From: Bacillus sp. 2B10
Lineage (GTDB): Bacteria; Pseudomonadota; Alphaproteobacteria; Sphingomonadales; Sphingomonadaceae
Length of the DNA stretch: 64,000 bases
Direction of reading: 5' to 3'
Assembly (NCBI GenBank): GCA_003946805.1
Contig: RPSH01000001.1
Span: 224,801 to 288,800, forward strand
Of the stretch, positions 21,315 to 30,262 are shown one piece after another; position 1 is the first letter of the stretch; every line of letters begins with the position of its first letter. The position numbers and the translations under genes are program-made. Below the pieces are notes generated by a model. The model did no database searches and was not told where the DNA came from. It worked only from the letters and a program-made list of their open reading frames with translations.

Positions 21315-24300
21315 ATGTCACGCATCTTCATAGACCGCCCGATCTTCGCATGGGTGATCGCGATCATCGTGATGCTGGGCGGGCTGGGCGCGATCCTGTC
21401 GCTGCCGATCGCGCAATATCCCGACGTCGCGCCGCCACAGGTCAATATCCGCGCGACCTATCCCGGCGCCAATGCCGACACGATCCAGAATTCGGTCACG
21501 CAGATCATCGAACAGCAGCTGACCGGCATCGACGGGCTGCTCTATTTCAGCTCGCAAAGCTCGTCGCGCGGGCAGGTGACGATCAGCGCGACCTTCGACA
21601 AGGGCGTCGATCCCGACATCGCGCAGGTGCAGGTCCAGAACCAGGTGCAGCAGGCGCTGTCGCGACTGCCGCAGCAGGTGCAGCAACAGGGCATCCGCGT
21701 CACCAAATCGAACCCCGATTTCCTGATGATCGTCGGCATCTTCGACGAAACCGACCAGCGCACCAATGGCGACGTGTCGGATTACATGGAGGCGAACCTC
21801 GTCGAGCCGCTGGCGCGGATCAACGGGGTGGGCGAGACCAACGTGTTCGGATCGCAATATGCGATGCGCATCTGGCTCGATCCGGCGAAGCTCGCGTCGT
21901 TCTCGCTGATGCCCGGCGACGTCGTCACCGCGATCCAGAACCAGAATACCGAAGTCGCCGCGGGCGAACTCGGCGGGCAGCCGACGTCGAACGAACAGCA
22001 ATTGAACGCCACCGTCACCGCCCAGTCGCGGTTGCAGACTCCGGCGCAGTTCAGGGCGATCATCCTGAAGACGCTGCCCGACGGGTCGACCGTCCGCCTG
22101 TCCGACGTGGCGCGGGTCGAACTGGGGCAGGAGAATTACAACGCGCTCAGCCGGGTGAACGCCCATCCCGGTGCCGGCCTCGCCATCAGCCTCGCCCCCG
22201 GTGCCGACGCGCTGGAGACGGCGGAACTGGTGAAGGCCGAGGTCGAGCGGCAATCGGCCAAATTCCCGACCGGCCTGACCTATGCCTATGCCAACGACAC
22301 GACGGCGTTCATCAAGCTGTCGATCGAGGAAGTGGTCAAGACGCTGGTGGAGGCGGTGATCCTCGTCGTCATCGTCATGTTCGTGTTCCTGCAAAGCTGG
22401 CGCGCCACGCTGATCCCGACGATCGCGGTGCCCGTGGTGCTGCTCGGCACGTTCGGCGTCTTCTATCTCTTCGGCTTCTCGATCAACACGCTGACGCTGT
22501 TCGGGCTCGTCCTCGCCATCGGCCTGCTCGTCGACGACGCGATCGTCGTCGTCGAGAATGTCGAGCGGTTGATGGAGGAAAATCCCGACATGTCGCCGCG
22601 CGAGGCGACGATCCAGTCGATGCAGGAAATCCAGGTCGCGCTGATCGCGATCGGCATCGTCCTGTCGGCGGTGTTCCTGCCGATGGCGTTCTTCGGCGGA
22701 TCGACCGGGGTCATCTACCGCCAGTTCTCGGTCACGATCGTCGCCGCCATGGTGCTGTCGGTGTTCGTCGCGCTGATCCTGAGCCCTGCGCTCACCGCGA
22801 CTCTGCTCAAGCAGAAGAAGCGCGGCGAGGACGGCAGCATCGAGGGCGGCTGGCTGGAGCGGAAACTGCCCCGCGTGGCCCATTTTGGCGAACGGCTTCG
22901 GGGCGGCTTCAACCGCAATTTCGACAAGGGCGTCGACAAGTACGAGCGCGGCGTGATCCATGTCATCGACCGCAAATGGCTGTACCTGCTGCTCTATACC
23001 GCGGTGCTCGCCATCCTCGCGCTGCTGTTCTTCCGCCTGCCGACCAGCTTCCTGCCGACCGAGGATCAGGGCGCGGCGTCGATCCGGTTCCAGCTGCCCG
23101 CCGGCTCGACCCGCGGCCGCACCGAAGAGGTGCAGCGCGCGGTCGAGAAATACTTCCTGACCTATGAAAAGGACAATGTCCGCACCCTGCTGGCGGTCGC
23201 CGGCGGTGGCGGCGGTGCGTCGGGGCAGAATACGGGGCAGGGGTTCATCAACTTCGCCGACTGGGCGCAGCGCCCCGGCAAGGACAATGGCGCCGACGCG
23301 ATCGTCGCGCGCGCCTCTGCCGCGTTCCGGGGGTTCCGCGATGCGCAGGTGTTCGCGATCCTGCCCCCGGCGGTCCGCGGTCTGGGACAGGCCAACGGCT
23401 TCACCATGGAGTTGCAGAACGCCAGCGGGATGAGCGCGGCCGACTTCGCCGAGGCACGCGACAAGCTGCTCGCCGCCGCCAGCGCCGATCCGATGCTGAG
23501 CGGCGTCCGACTGTCCGAGCTGCCGGACATCGCGACGCTCAACGTCGATATCGACCAGCAGCGTCTGTCGACGCTGGGGTTGAGCCAGAACGACGTCAAC
23601 AACACGATCTCGACCGCCTGGGGCGGGCGCTACGTCAACGACTTCATCGATCGCGGCCGGGTGAAGCGCGTGTTCGTGCAGGGCGACGCGCCCTATCGCA
23701 GCGAACCCGGCGACCTGTCGCAATGGTTCGTGCGCGGATCCAACGGACAGATGGTGCCCTTCTCCTCCTTCTCGCGCACCGGCTGGACCGTCGCGCCGAC
23801 CACGCTGTCGCGGTTTCAGGGGCTGCCCTCGTTCGAATTCCAGGGGCAGGCGGCATCGGGCGTCAGCTCGGGCGAGGCGATGGACCGCATCGCCGAACTG
23901 GCCGGCCAGATTCCGGGCACCAGCGTCGCATGGGCCGGGCTGTCGTTCCAGGAACGGCTGTCGTCGGGACAGGCGCCTTTGCTCTACGGCCTGTCGATCC
24001 TCGTCGTGTTCCTGTGCCTTGCCGCGCTGTACGAAAGCTGGTCGATCCCGATCGCGGTGCTGCTGGTCATTCCGCTGGGGTTGATCGGGGCGATCGCGTT
24101 CGTGACGCTCAGGGGGCTGGAAAACGACGTCTATCTCCAGATCGGGTTGCTGACGACGATGGGTCTGGCGGCCAAGAACGCGATCCTGATGATCGAGTTC
24201 GCCGAACAGGCGGAGCGCAAGGGCGCGCGCGTCATCGACGCCGCGCTGGAGGCGGCGCGCATCCGTCTCCGCCCGATCCTGATGACGTCGCTCGCCTTCA

Positions 24301-24506
24301 TCTTCGGCGTGTTGCCGCTCGCCATCTCGACCGGGGCGGGCGCCAACAGCCGCATCGCGATCGGCACCGCCGTCATCGGCGGGATGTTCACCGCGACGGT
24401 GCTGGCGATCTTCTACATCCCGTTGTTCTTCGTGCTGGTCCGCCGCGGCGTGCGCGACGGCCTCGCCAAACTCCGCCATCACGAGCCAAAGGAGGTCGGG
24501 GCATGA
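21315..24506 (+). CDS. RND efflux transporter permease (AcrB/MexB, HAE1 family)
   Basis: 1063 residues, the full length of an AcrB-type pump, with the family N-terminus FIDRPIFAWVIAIIVMLGG, twelve membrane helices in two bundles and two large periplasmic loops. In TM4 the proton-relay Asp pair is in FGLVLAIGLLVDDAIVVVEN. The second bundle shows IGLLTTMGLAAKNAILMIEFA. It exports hydrophobic or amphiphilic compounds using the proton gradient, together with its adaptor and channel. The stop overlaps the start of the next gene (ATGA). No regulator gene adjoins the operon. Confidence 0.97.
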   Translation: MSRIFIDRPIFAWVIAIIVMLGGLGAILSLPIAQYPDVAPPQVNIRATYPGANADTIQNSVTQIIEQQLTGIDGLLYFSSQSSSRGQVTISATFDKGVDPDIAQVQVQNQVQQALSRLPQQVQQQGIRVTKSNPDFLMIVGIFDETDQRTNGDVSDYMEANLVEPLARINGVGETNVFGSQYAMRIWLDPAKLASFSLMPGDVVTAIQNQNTEVAAGELGGQPTSNEQQLNATVTAQSRLQTPAQFRAIILKTLPDGSTVRLSDVARVELGQENYNALSRVNAHPGAGLAISLAPGADALETAELVKAEVERQSAKFPTGLTYAYANDTTAFIKLSIEEVVKTLVEAVILVVIVMFVFLQSWRATLIPTIAVPVVLLGTFGVFYLFGFSINTLTLFGLVLAIGLLVDDAIVVVENVERLMEENPDMSPREATIQSMQEIQVALIAIGIVLSAVFLPMAFFGGSTGVIYRQFSVTIVAAMVLSVFVALILSPALTATLLKQKKRGEDGSIEGGWLERKLPRVAHFGERLRGGFNRNFDKGVDKYERGVIHVIDRKWLYLLLYTAVLAILALLFFRLPTSFLPTEDQGAASIRFQLPAGSTRGRTEEVQRAVEKYFLTYEKDNVRTLLAVAGGGGGASGQNTGQGFINFADWAQRPGKDNGADAIVARASAAFRGFRDAQVFAILPPAVRGLGQANGFTMELQNASGMSAADFAEARDKLLAAASADPMLSGVRLSELPDIATLNVDIDQQRLSTLGLSQNDVNNTISTAWGGRYVNDFIDRGRVKRVFVQGDAPYRSEPGDLSQWFVRGSNGQMVPFSSFSRTGWTVAPTTLSRFQGLPSFEFQGQAASGVSSGEAMDRIAELAGQIPGTSVAWAGLSFQERLSSGQAPLLYGLSILVVFLCLAALYESWSIPIAVLLVIPLGLIGAIAFVTLRGLENDVYLQIGLLTTMGLAAKNAILMIEFAEQAERKGARVIDAALEAARIRLRPILMTSLAFIFGVLPLAISTGAGANSRIAIGTAVIGGMFTATVLAIFYIPLFFVLVRRGVRDGLAKLRHHEPKEVGA

Positions 24507-26032
24507 GGCGCTTCGCTGGTCCTCTCGCGGCGGCGCTGCTCGCCGGCTGTTCGATGACCCCGACCTATGAGCGCCCGACCGCCGTCGTGCCGCCATCGTG
24601 GCCGGTCGGCGACGCCTATCTGCGGCAGAGCGAGGCGAGCCTGCCCGCGCTGACCTTCGAACAGGTGTTCACCGCGCCCGGCCTGCGCACGCTGGTGGGG
24701 CAGGCGCTGGTCAACAACCGCGATCTGCGGATCGCCGCCGCCAACATCCGGGCGGCGCGCGCGCAATATCGCATCCAGCGCGCCGACCTGTTCCCGCAAC
24801 TCGATGCCTCGGCCCGCTACAGCTATCGCGGCACCGGCGACGGCGCGACCACGACGACGATTCCGGGCACGGGCACCGGCGGGACCGGCACGGGTGGCAC
24901 CGGCACCGGCACGGGTGGCACCGGCGGCACGGTCGTCTCCAGCAGCCGCTCGCCCAGCAGCTTCTCGCTCGATCTCGGCGCCACCGCGTTCGAACTCGAC
25001 CTGTTCGGACGCATCCGTTCGCTGACCGAGGCCGAACAGAACCGCTATTTCGCGAGCCGTGCCGGCGCGCGTGCCACCCGCCTGACGCTGGTCGGCGACA
25101 TTGCCGAGGCATGGGCGACGTACGGCGCCGACCGCAGCCTGATGACCGTGGCCGAGGCGACCGCCGCCAGCGCGCGGCGCAGCGTCACGCTGACCCGTGC
25201 CCGGTTGCAGGGCGGCATCGCGCCGCGCACCGACCTGCGCCAGGCCGAACAGATCCTCGCCACCGCCGAAAGCGACCTGGCCGAACAGCGCACGCAGCTG
25301 GCGCAGGACATCAACGCGCTGCAACTGCTGGTCGGCGCGCCGATCGATCCCGCAATGCTGCCCGGTTCGATCGACGTCGCGCTGCCGACCATCGCGGACC
25401 TGCCGGCGGGGATCGATTCGGGCATCCTGCTGCGCCGTCCCGACGTGGTGCAGGCGGAATATGAACTGCTGGCGGCCAATGCCGATATCGGCGCGGCGCG
25501 CGCGGCGCTGTTCCCCCGGCTGTCGCTGACCGGGCTGGTCGGCTTCGCCAGCGACGCGCTGCGCACGCTGTTCACCGGCGGCGCGTTCAACTATTCGGTC
25601 GCGCCCTCGCTCAGCTATCCGATCTTCCGCGCCGGTGCGGGGCGGGCGGGGGTCGAATTCAGCCGTGCCCAGCGCGACGCCCTGCTCGCCACCTACGAAC
25701 GCACCATCCAGTCGGCGTTCCGCGAAGTGTCCGACGCGCTCGCCCGCCAGGGGACCGTCGCCGAACAGACCCGCGCCGAACGCGCCAACCTGGTCGCCGC
25801 GCAGGACACGTTCCGCCTGACCGAGGCGCGCTATCGCGGCGGCATCGACACCTTCCTCACCAGCCTCGATGCGCAGCGCTCCTATTACAGCGCGCAGCGC
25901 CGGCTGGTCGCGACGCAACTGGTCACGGCGACCAACCGCGTGACGCTGTACCGGACGCTGGGCGGCGATTCGCTGCTGGAGGTCGGGCCGAACGGGCCGG
26001 TGGCATCTACAGAACCCGTTCGTGCTGAGTAG
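24503..26032 (+). CDS. RND efflux outer-membrane channel lipoprotein (OprM/NodT family)
   Basis: 509 residues beginning at the ATG at 24503, preceded by a strong AGGAGG at 24490-24495. The lipoprotein signal AAALLAGCSMTPTYERP places the lipid Cys at residue 16. Two TolC-like repeats follow: SFSLDLGATAFELDLFGRIRSLTEAEQ and, later, RLSLTGLVGFASDALRTLF. Residues about 115-146 are a Gly/Thr-rich tract (repeating GTGTGG) inserted in an exposed part of the first half, unusual for the family. The last residues (EPVRAE) and the stop are encoded by a family C repeat. Confidence 0.93.
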   Translation: MRRFAGPLAAALLAGCSMTPTYERPTAVVPPSWPVGDAYLRQSEASLPALTFEQVFTAPGLRTLVGQALVNNRDLRIAAANIRAARAQYRIQRADLFPQLDASARYSYRGTGDGATTTTIPGTGTGGTGTGGTGTGTGGTGGTVVSSSRSPSSFSLDLGATAFELDLFGRIRSLTEAEQNRYFASRAGARATRLTLVGDIAEAWATYGADRSLMTVAEATAASARRSVTLTRARLQGGIAPRTDLRQAEQILATAESDLAEQRTQLAQDINALQLLVGAPIDPAMLPGSIDVALPTIADLPAGIDSGILLRRPDVVQAEYELLAANADIGAARAALFPRLSLTGLVGFASDALRTLFTGGAFNYSVAPSLSYPIFRAGAGRAGVEFSRAQRDALLATYERTIQSAFREVSDALARQGTVAEQTRAERANLVAAQDTFRLTEARYRGGIDTFLTSLDAQRSYYSAQRRLVATQLVTATNRVTLYRTLGGDSLLEVGPNGPVASTEPVRAE

Positions 26033-26125
26033 AGACTGAGCGAAGTCGAAGGCTCGTATCGAAGCACCCGTGATGGTCCTTCGATACGCCGCTTCGACAG
26101 GCTCAGCGGCTACTCAGGACGAACG
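26016..26125. repeat. Family C inverted repeat, copy 2, overlapping the 3' end of the channel gene
   Basis: Left arm CCGTTCGTGCTGAGTAG and right arm CTACTCAGGACGAACG, with inner arms CGAAGTCGAAGGCTCGTATC and CCTTCGATACGCCGCTTCG. The first 17 bases are coding, and the TAG inside the left arm is the stop codon of the efflux channel gene. Confidence 0.85.
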
Positions 26126-26135
26126 TATTTGGAGA

Positions 26136-26579
26136 TTACGCAGCGATCGCAACCCCGGCCGGGTCGTCGTCATTCGCCGCCTTGCGCGCCATCCGCACGC
26201 GCCGCGCCCGCCGGCTGCGCGCGCGGGGCATGATCCGCGCCACCCACAGCCGGAGCGACGCGCCGCGCACCGCACCCATCAGCGCGACCGTCGCCAGCAG
26301 CGCGTCGAGATACGCGGCGATATCGACCGCCACCAGCACCCCGACCAGCTCGGGCGTGCCCAGCGCGGACACGACGATCATGTCGCCGCCCATCCACACC
26401 ACCGTCCCCGCCGCCGCCGACAGGATCACGAACAGCAGCCAGTGTCCCGGCGTCAGCGCGGCGAGCCCGCGCACCACCGGCTGCACCAGCACCGCTGCGA
26501 TCGCCCGCGCGACCGGCAGGTCGGGCCAGACCCGAACGATCAGGATACAGGCGGCAAGCGTGGCGGCGACGATCAGCAT
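26136..26579 (-). CDS. Small hypothetical membrane protein
   Basis: 147 residues with hydrophobic segments near 1-18 (MLIVAATLAACILIVRVW), 45-65 (HWLLFVILSAAAGTVVWM) and 68-105, ending in a very basic tail (RIMPRARSRRARRVRMARKAAN). The basic end should lie in the cytoplasm. No family is recognised. It lies 49 bases after the next minus-strand gene, a lipoprotein, so the two may be co-transcribed. Confidence 0.65.
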   Translation of the reverse strand: MLIVAATLAACILIVRVWPDLPVARAIAAVLVQPVVRGLAALTPGHWLLFVILSAAAGTVVWMGGDMIVVSALGTPELVGVLVAVDIAAYLDALLATVALMGAVRGASLRLWVARIMPRARSRRARRVRMARKAANDDDPAGVAIAA

Positions 26580-26628
26580 ATGTTCCCCTTCCGAAACGAC
26601 ATGGGGAGCCGACCGTCTCGCGTAAAGA

Positions 26629-27345
26629 TCAGCCGCCGTCGACGATCAGGTCGACCGACGTGCCGCGCCCCTGGGGCGACAGGAACACGGCATAGACCGC
26701 GTTGCCGCGCGTGCCGCCCAGCACATGCTGGTCGCCCTCGGCCTGATGCTCCGCCGAATAGCCGCCCTTCCGCGCGCGGGTGTAGTACCAGTCGACCATG
26801 CGATCGACCGGCTGGGCGATGGTGAAGCTGACCACCCGCATCCGGCAGCCATCGGCGTCGGTACCGGCGGCTTCGGACAGGCGCGCATCGGGATGGAGGG
26901 CGAAGGCGGCGGGCAGGCGGGTGGCCCATGCCGCGCTGTACCCGACCTTCGCCGCGCACTGGCGGTTGCCGCCCTTCCGCACTGCGGCCAGTTCGCCCAG
27001 CGTCAGCGCCTCGCGGCCGCCCTCGCACGACGGGCACGCACCGGGCTTCGGTGCCGATTGCAGCGATTCGCTGCGCCCCGCGCTGCCCGACGCGACGTCG
27101 GCGGCCGGGGCGGCGGCGGTATAGGGCCGGTCGGGCGGGCGGACCGCGCCGTTGCCGGACTGGCCGCTCAGGGACGGGTCGACCATGATCTGGTCCTGCA
27201 ACGCCGCGGTCACCGCCGGGTCGCCGGCATTGCCGCGCAGCAGATCGGCATCCAGCGTGTCGACATTGTTGGCCGGCGGCGCGCTGCCCTGGTTGCAGCC
27301 GGCCAGCAGCGCCAGCGGCGCCACGATGGAAAGGGCACGAATCAT
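26629..27345 (-). CDS. Hypothetical lipoprotein with CxxC motif
   Basis: 238 residues. The N-terminus ALSIVAPLALLAGCNQG is a lipoprotein signal (Cys17). A Pro/Ala-rich linker (about 20-95) precedes a compact domain with CPSC, WATRLPAAFALHPDARLSEA and VDWYYTRARKGGYSAEH, rich in Tyr and Gly. The CxxC may bind a metal or form a disulphide. No family is recognised, but proteins of this type are seen in sphingomonads. An envelope location is inferred from the signal. Confidence 0.7.
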   Translation of the reverse strand: MIRALSIVAPLALLAGCNQGSAPPANNVDTLDADLLRGNAGDPAVTAALQDQIMVDPSLSGQSGNGAVRPPDRPYTAAAPAADVASGSAGRSESLQSAPKPGACPSCEGGREALTLGELAAVRKGGNRQCAAKVGYSAAWATRLPAAFALHPDARLSEAAGTDADGCRMRVVSFTIAQPVDRMVDWYYTRARKGGYSAEHQAEGDQHVLGGTRGNAVYAVFLSPQGRGTSVDLIVDGG

Positions 27346-27460
27346 CGGCGACGCACTCCGCGAACTTCTATGGGCCGCGCGACGCTACGCCCGCGCGGTT
27401 AACAATCCATCGTATCGCAAAAACGCGCATCCGCCATTGCCGTGTGGCGTCGGCGGGGCC

Positions 27461-27694
27461 ATGTCGTGTCCCATGTTGAACATCGTCTCGATCCTGATCG
27501 GTCTCGTCGCGCTGGTGATTGCCATTCCCGCGCTGATCCCCGTCGTCTCGCTGATGAACTGGATCGCGTTCCCGATCGCGCTGGTCGGGTTCGTGATCGG
27601 GTTGCTGTCGTCGAAGAACACCGGCCGCAACCTGAACCTCGTGATCCTGATCGTGGCCGGCCTGCGCCTGTTCCTGACCGGCGGCCTGATCTAA
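27461..27694 (+). CDS. Small two- to three-helix membrane protein
   Basis: 77 residues from the ATG at 27461, or 73 from the ATG at 27473; neither has a clear ribosome-binding site. Almost the whole chain is hydrophobic (IVSILIGLVALVIAIPALIP; WIAFPIALVGFVIGLLSS; VILIVAGLRLFLTGGLI), suggesting three inner-membrane helices with a short NTGRN loop. It ends four bases before rarD and is probably in its operon. Function unknown. Confidence 0.65.
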   Translation: MSCPMLNIVSILIGLVALVIAIPALIPVVSLMNWIAFPIALVGFVIGLLSSKNTGRNLNLVILIVAGLRLFLTGGLI

Positions 27695-27698
27695 TTCG

Positions 27699-28601
27699 GT
27701 GAGCGAGGGGGCGGACCGGCAGGGGCTGGCGTTCGGCGTCGGCGCCTATGTGCTGTGGGGGTTGCTGCCCCTCTATTTCCGGCTGCTGGGGCCGATCGAC
27801 GCGGGTGAGATCGTCGCGCAGCGCGTGCTGTGGTCGGCGCTGCTGGTCGCGGGGATCGTCGTCGCCGCGCGGCGGGGGCGCGCCCTGCGTGCCGCCTTCG
27901 CCGACCGTCGCGCGCTGCTCAACCTGATCGCCAGCGCTGCGTGCATCGCGATCAACTGGCTGGTCTATGTCTGGGCGGTGCTGCACGGACAGGTGCTCGC
28001 CGCCAGCTTGGCCTATTTCCTCAACCCGCTCCTGAACGTCCTGCTCGGCGTCGTGCTGCTGGGCGAACGGATGAACCGGACGCAAGCCGTGGCGGTGGCG
28101 CTGGCCGGGGCGGGCGTCGCGCTGTTCGCGTTCGGATCGTCATGGGTGGCGCTGGGCATCAGCCTCAGCCTCGCGATCAGCTTCGCGCTCTACGGGCTGA
28201 TCCGCAAGACGGTGTCGGTCGGCGCGCTCGAAGGGCTGATGGTCGAAACCACGCTGCTCGCCCCGTTGGCGCTCGGCTATCTGCTGTGGCTGGGGGCGGG
28301 CGAGCCGCTGGCGTTCGAACAGGGGCGGGGGATGGCCGGGATGCTGGTGCTGGCCGGCGCGGTGACCACCGCGCCGCTGCTGCTGTTCTCCGCCGCCGCG
28401 CGCCGCTTGCGCCTCGCGACGATGGGGATGCTCCAGTTCCTCGCACCCTCGCTACAATTCGTGCTGGCGATCGTCGTGTTCGGTGAACATCTGACGCCGA
28501 CACGGCTCGGCTGCTTCGCGCTGATCTGGGCGGGCCTTGCCGTCTACATCCTCGGCGGGCGCAGGCCGGGGCGGCGCGAGGCCGCCCCGACCAGGGCTTA
28601 G
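27699..28601 (+). CDS. rarD: EamA-family transporter, RarD type
   Basis: 300 residues starting with GTG at 27699. Ten predicted membrane helices form two EamA repeats. The N-terminus GLAFGVGAYVLWGLLPLYFR, the AQRVLWSALLV motif and the ASLAYFLNPLLNVLLGVVLL segment are characteristic of RarD rather than other drug/metabolite transporters. The E. coli protein was named for chloramphenicol sensitivity, but the physiological substrate is not known. Confidence 0.88.
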   Translation: MSEGADRQGLAFGVGAYVLWGLLPLYFRLLGPIDAGEIVAQRVLWSALLVAGIVVAARRGRALRAAFADRRALLNLIASAACIAINWLVYVWAVLHGQVLAASLAYFLNPLLNVLLGVVLLGERMNRTQAVAVALAGAGVALFAFGSSWVALGISLSLAISFALYGLIRKTVSVGALEGLMVETTLLAPLALGYLLWLGAGEPLAFEQGRGMAGMLVLAGAVTTAPLLLFSAAARRLRLATMGMLQFLAPSLQFVLAIVVFGEHLTPTRLGCFALIWAGLAVYILGGRRPGRREAAPTRA

Positions 28602-28602
28602 G

Positions 28603-28687
28603 GATTGTTTGAAAACTCGCGGAAGAGCGAGTTTCGAGGCGGGCCGGCACCGTAAAACGTGCCTCGGGCACGTTTTCGAACAGCCTG
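28603..28687. repeat. Family E double-hairpin repeat between convergent genes
   Basis: Two perfect hairpins (AAACTCGC/GCGAGTTT and AAAACGTGCC/GGCACGTTTT) flank a GGGCCGGC core. The ends are mirrored as GATTGTTTGAAAA and TTTTCGAACAGCC. It fills the whole gap between rarD and the convergent glycine-zipper gene and probably terminates both transcripts. Confidence 0.75.
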
Positions 28688-29251
28688 TTAGCGGCAGACC
28701 ACCTGCCCGCGATCGACCGACCGGCCGAGCAGCGCACCCGCACCGCCGCCGATCAACGTGCCCAGCAGCCGCGAATCACCGCCCGCGATCAGGTTGCCGA
28801 GCACGCCACCGCCCAGTCCACCGACGATCAGTCCGGTCGTGCCGTCGTTGCGACGGCAGTAATAGCGCCCGTTCTGCCCGCGATAGACGCGGTCGTTGCG
28901 GGTCAGCGCGCGCTGCCGGTAATATTGGCCGTCGCGATAATAGCGGTCGGCATAATAGCGGTTCTGCCCGGGCTCGAACCGGTTGTAGTTATAGTTGCGA
29001 TAGCCGCGCCAGTCGCGCTGATCGCGGCGCAGGTCGCGACGCGCGTCGTTCACGTCGCGGCGATATTCGCGATCGGCGCGGCGCACGTCGCGCCGGCTGT
29101 CGGCATTGCGCAGGTCGCGGCGGTAATCGCGGCGCGCATCGCGCACCTCGTCGCGATATTCCTGGCGCGGGGTCTGCGCCATCGCCGGGGCGGCGGCGAT
29201 CGTCGGCAGGGTAACGGCCGCGACCAGCGCGGCAAGGATCGGGGTACGCAT
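28688..29251 (-). CDS. Secreted Arg/Asp/Tyr-rich protein with glycine-zipper C-terminus
   Basis: 187 residues with a cleavable signal (ILAALVAAVTLPTIAAAPAMA). The next 70 residues are a highly charged Arg/Asp repeat (RDARRDYRRDLRNADSRRD) likely to be helical. A Tyr/Arg segment (NYNYNRFEPGQNRYYADRYY) follows. The C-terminal 50 residues are a glycine-zipper 2TM-like segment (GLIVGGLGGGVLGNLIAGG; GTLIGGGAGALLGRSVD), seen in envelope-associated proteins. The role is unknown; membrane or peptidoglycan association is inferred. Confidence 0.8.
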   Translation of the reverse strand: MRTPILAALVAAVTLPTIAAAPAMAQTPRQEYRDEVRDARRDYRRDLRNADSRRDVRRADREYRRDVNDARRDLRRDQRDWRGYRNYNYNRFEPGQNRYYADRYYRDGQYYRQRALTRNDRVYRGQNGRYYCRRNDGTTGLIVGGLGGGVLGNLIAGGDSRLLGTLIGGGAGALLGRSVDRGQVVCR

Positions 29252-29343
29252 CGTTTCACTCCTAATCCGTCAGGATGAAAGCAGAACGACGCGTACTCGC
29301 CCAAGTTGCGTGAACGGAAAACTACTTGCCGTTCATATTCGCG
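29252..29343. promoter_or_regulatory. Gap upstream of the glycine-zipper gene, with a small hairpin
   Basis: TGAACGG (29311-29317) and CCGTTCA (29329-29335) can pair around an 11-base AT-richer loop, eight bases after the stop of the phosphomannose isomerase gene. It could be the end of that transcript. A promoter for the glycine-zipper gene must also lie here, but I cannot point to one. Confidence 0.35.
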
Positions 29344-30168
29344 TCATGCGTAGTGCTTGCCCGGATAGGCGAACAACAGGTCGGCATCTTCGCTCGACTG
29401 CAACCGGACTTCGCCTTCGAAGGTCAGGCAGTCGCCCGCCGCCCAGCCGGTGCCGTCGGCGCTGCCGCTGCCGGTCACCGGCACGAACCAACCCCTGACG
29501 CCGGCCGGCACCGTCACGGTGCGTTCGCCGCCGGTCCAGCGCTCCAGCACGAACTTGGGGCCATCGACCAGGATCGCGCGGTCCGCGGCGATCCGGCCCG
29601 GCGCTTCCGGCGCGACGAACGGCCGCGCGTCCGACACCGCGACCCCGTCTTCCAGATGCAGCTCGCGCGGACGGCCATAGTCGTACAGGCGATAGGTGGT
29701 TTCCGAATTCTGCTGGATCTCGATCAGCGTGATGCCCGCGCCGATCGCATGGACGGTGCCCGACTTCGCATAGAAGAAATCGCCCGGCTTCACCGGCTTC
29801 CAGTCCAGCTTGCGCTCGATCGATCCGTCGAGCGCGGCGTCGCGCAGCTGTTCGGCGGTCATCGGCTCCAGCGTGCCCAGCGCGATCGTCGAATCGGGCT
29901 CGGCGGCCAGCAGCGTCCAGCATTCGTCCTTGCCGCGCGGCAGCCCGCGCGCCTGCGCCTGGCTGTCGTCGGGATGGACCTGCACCGACAGCTTTTCCGA
30001 CGTGAACAGATATTTGACCAGCAGGTCGGGGGTGTCGTCGCCCGGCGTCTTGTACCATATCTCGCCGACCGGATCGGCATCGGCGGGCTGGTCGGCGAAA
30101 CCGAAGCCGAGGGAATGGCGGCCCCACGGCTTTTCGACGCGATGCATTTCGAGCTTGGTGACGGGCAT
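29344..30168 (-). CDS. manA: Class I mannose-6-phosphate isomerase
   Basis: 274 residues, a short cupin-type enzyme that interconverts mannose 6-phosphate and fructose 6-phosphate. Metal-binding residues appear in LSVQVHPDDSQA, KDECWTLL and SGTVHAIGAG, and the C-terminal cupin follows. The start at 30166-30168 has GGAG nine bases upstream and gives MPVTKLEMHRVEKPWGRH. ATGs 21 and 42 bases further up are possible but lack the site. Mannose supply for exopolysaccharide or LPS is a likely use. It is divergent from bamD. Confidence 0.85.
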   Translation of the reverse strand: MPVTKLEMHRVEKPWGRHSLGFGFADQPADADPVGEIWYKTPGDDTPDLLVKYLFTSEKLSVQVHPDDSQAQARGLPRGKDECWTLLAAEPDSTIALGTLEPMTAEQLRDAALDGSIERKLDWKPVKPGDFFYAKSGTVHAIGAGITLIEIQQNSETTYRLYDYGRPRELHLEDGVAVSDARPFVAPEAPGRIAADRAILVDGPKFVLERWTGGERTVTVPAGVRGWFVPVTGSGSADGTGWAAGDCLTFEGEVRLQSSEDADLLFAYPGKHYA

Positions 30169-30262
30169 GAAGTCGCTCCGGAACGTCATTGAACGGGTCC
30201 GCGTGCTCATGCGCGAAAGGGACTGTTCGCGCTACCCCTGTGGCAGTAGAAGCATCGCCCAT

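Noticed and set aside
21318..24596. A 1092-codon open frame antisense to the RND pump gene
   Set aside because: It mirrors a well-supported pump gene. High third-position GC leaves antisense frames open, and the translation is low-complexity Arg/Asp/Gln without any domain.
30181..30194. GAAC-GTCATT-GAAC between manA and bamD as a LexA box
   Set aside because: The spacing is 6 bases and neither gene is known to be SOS-controlled.
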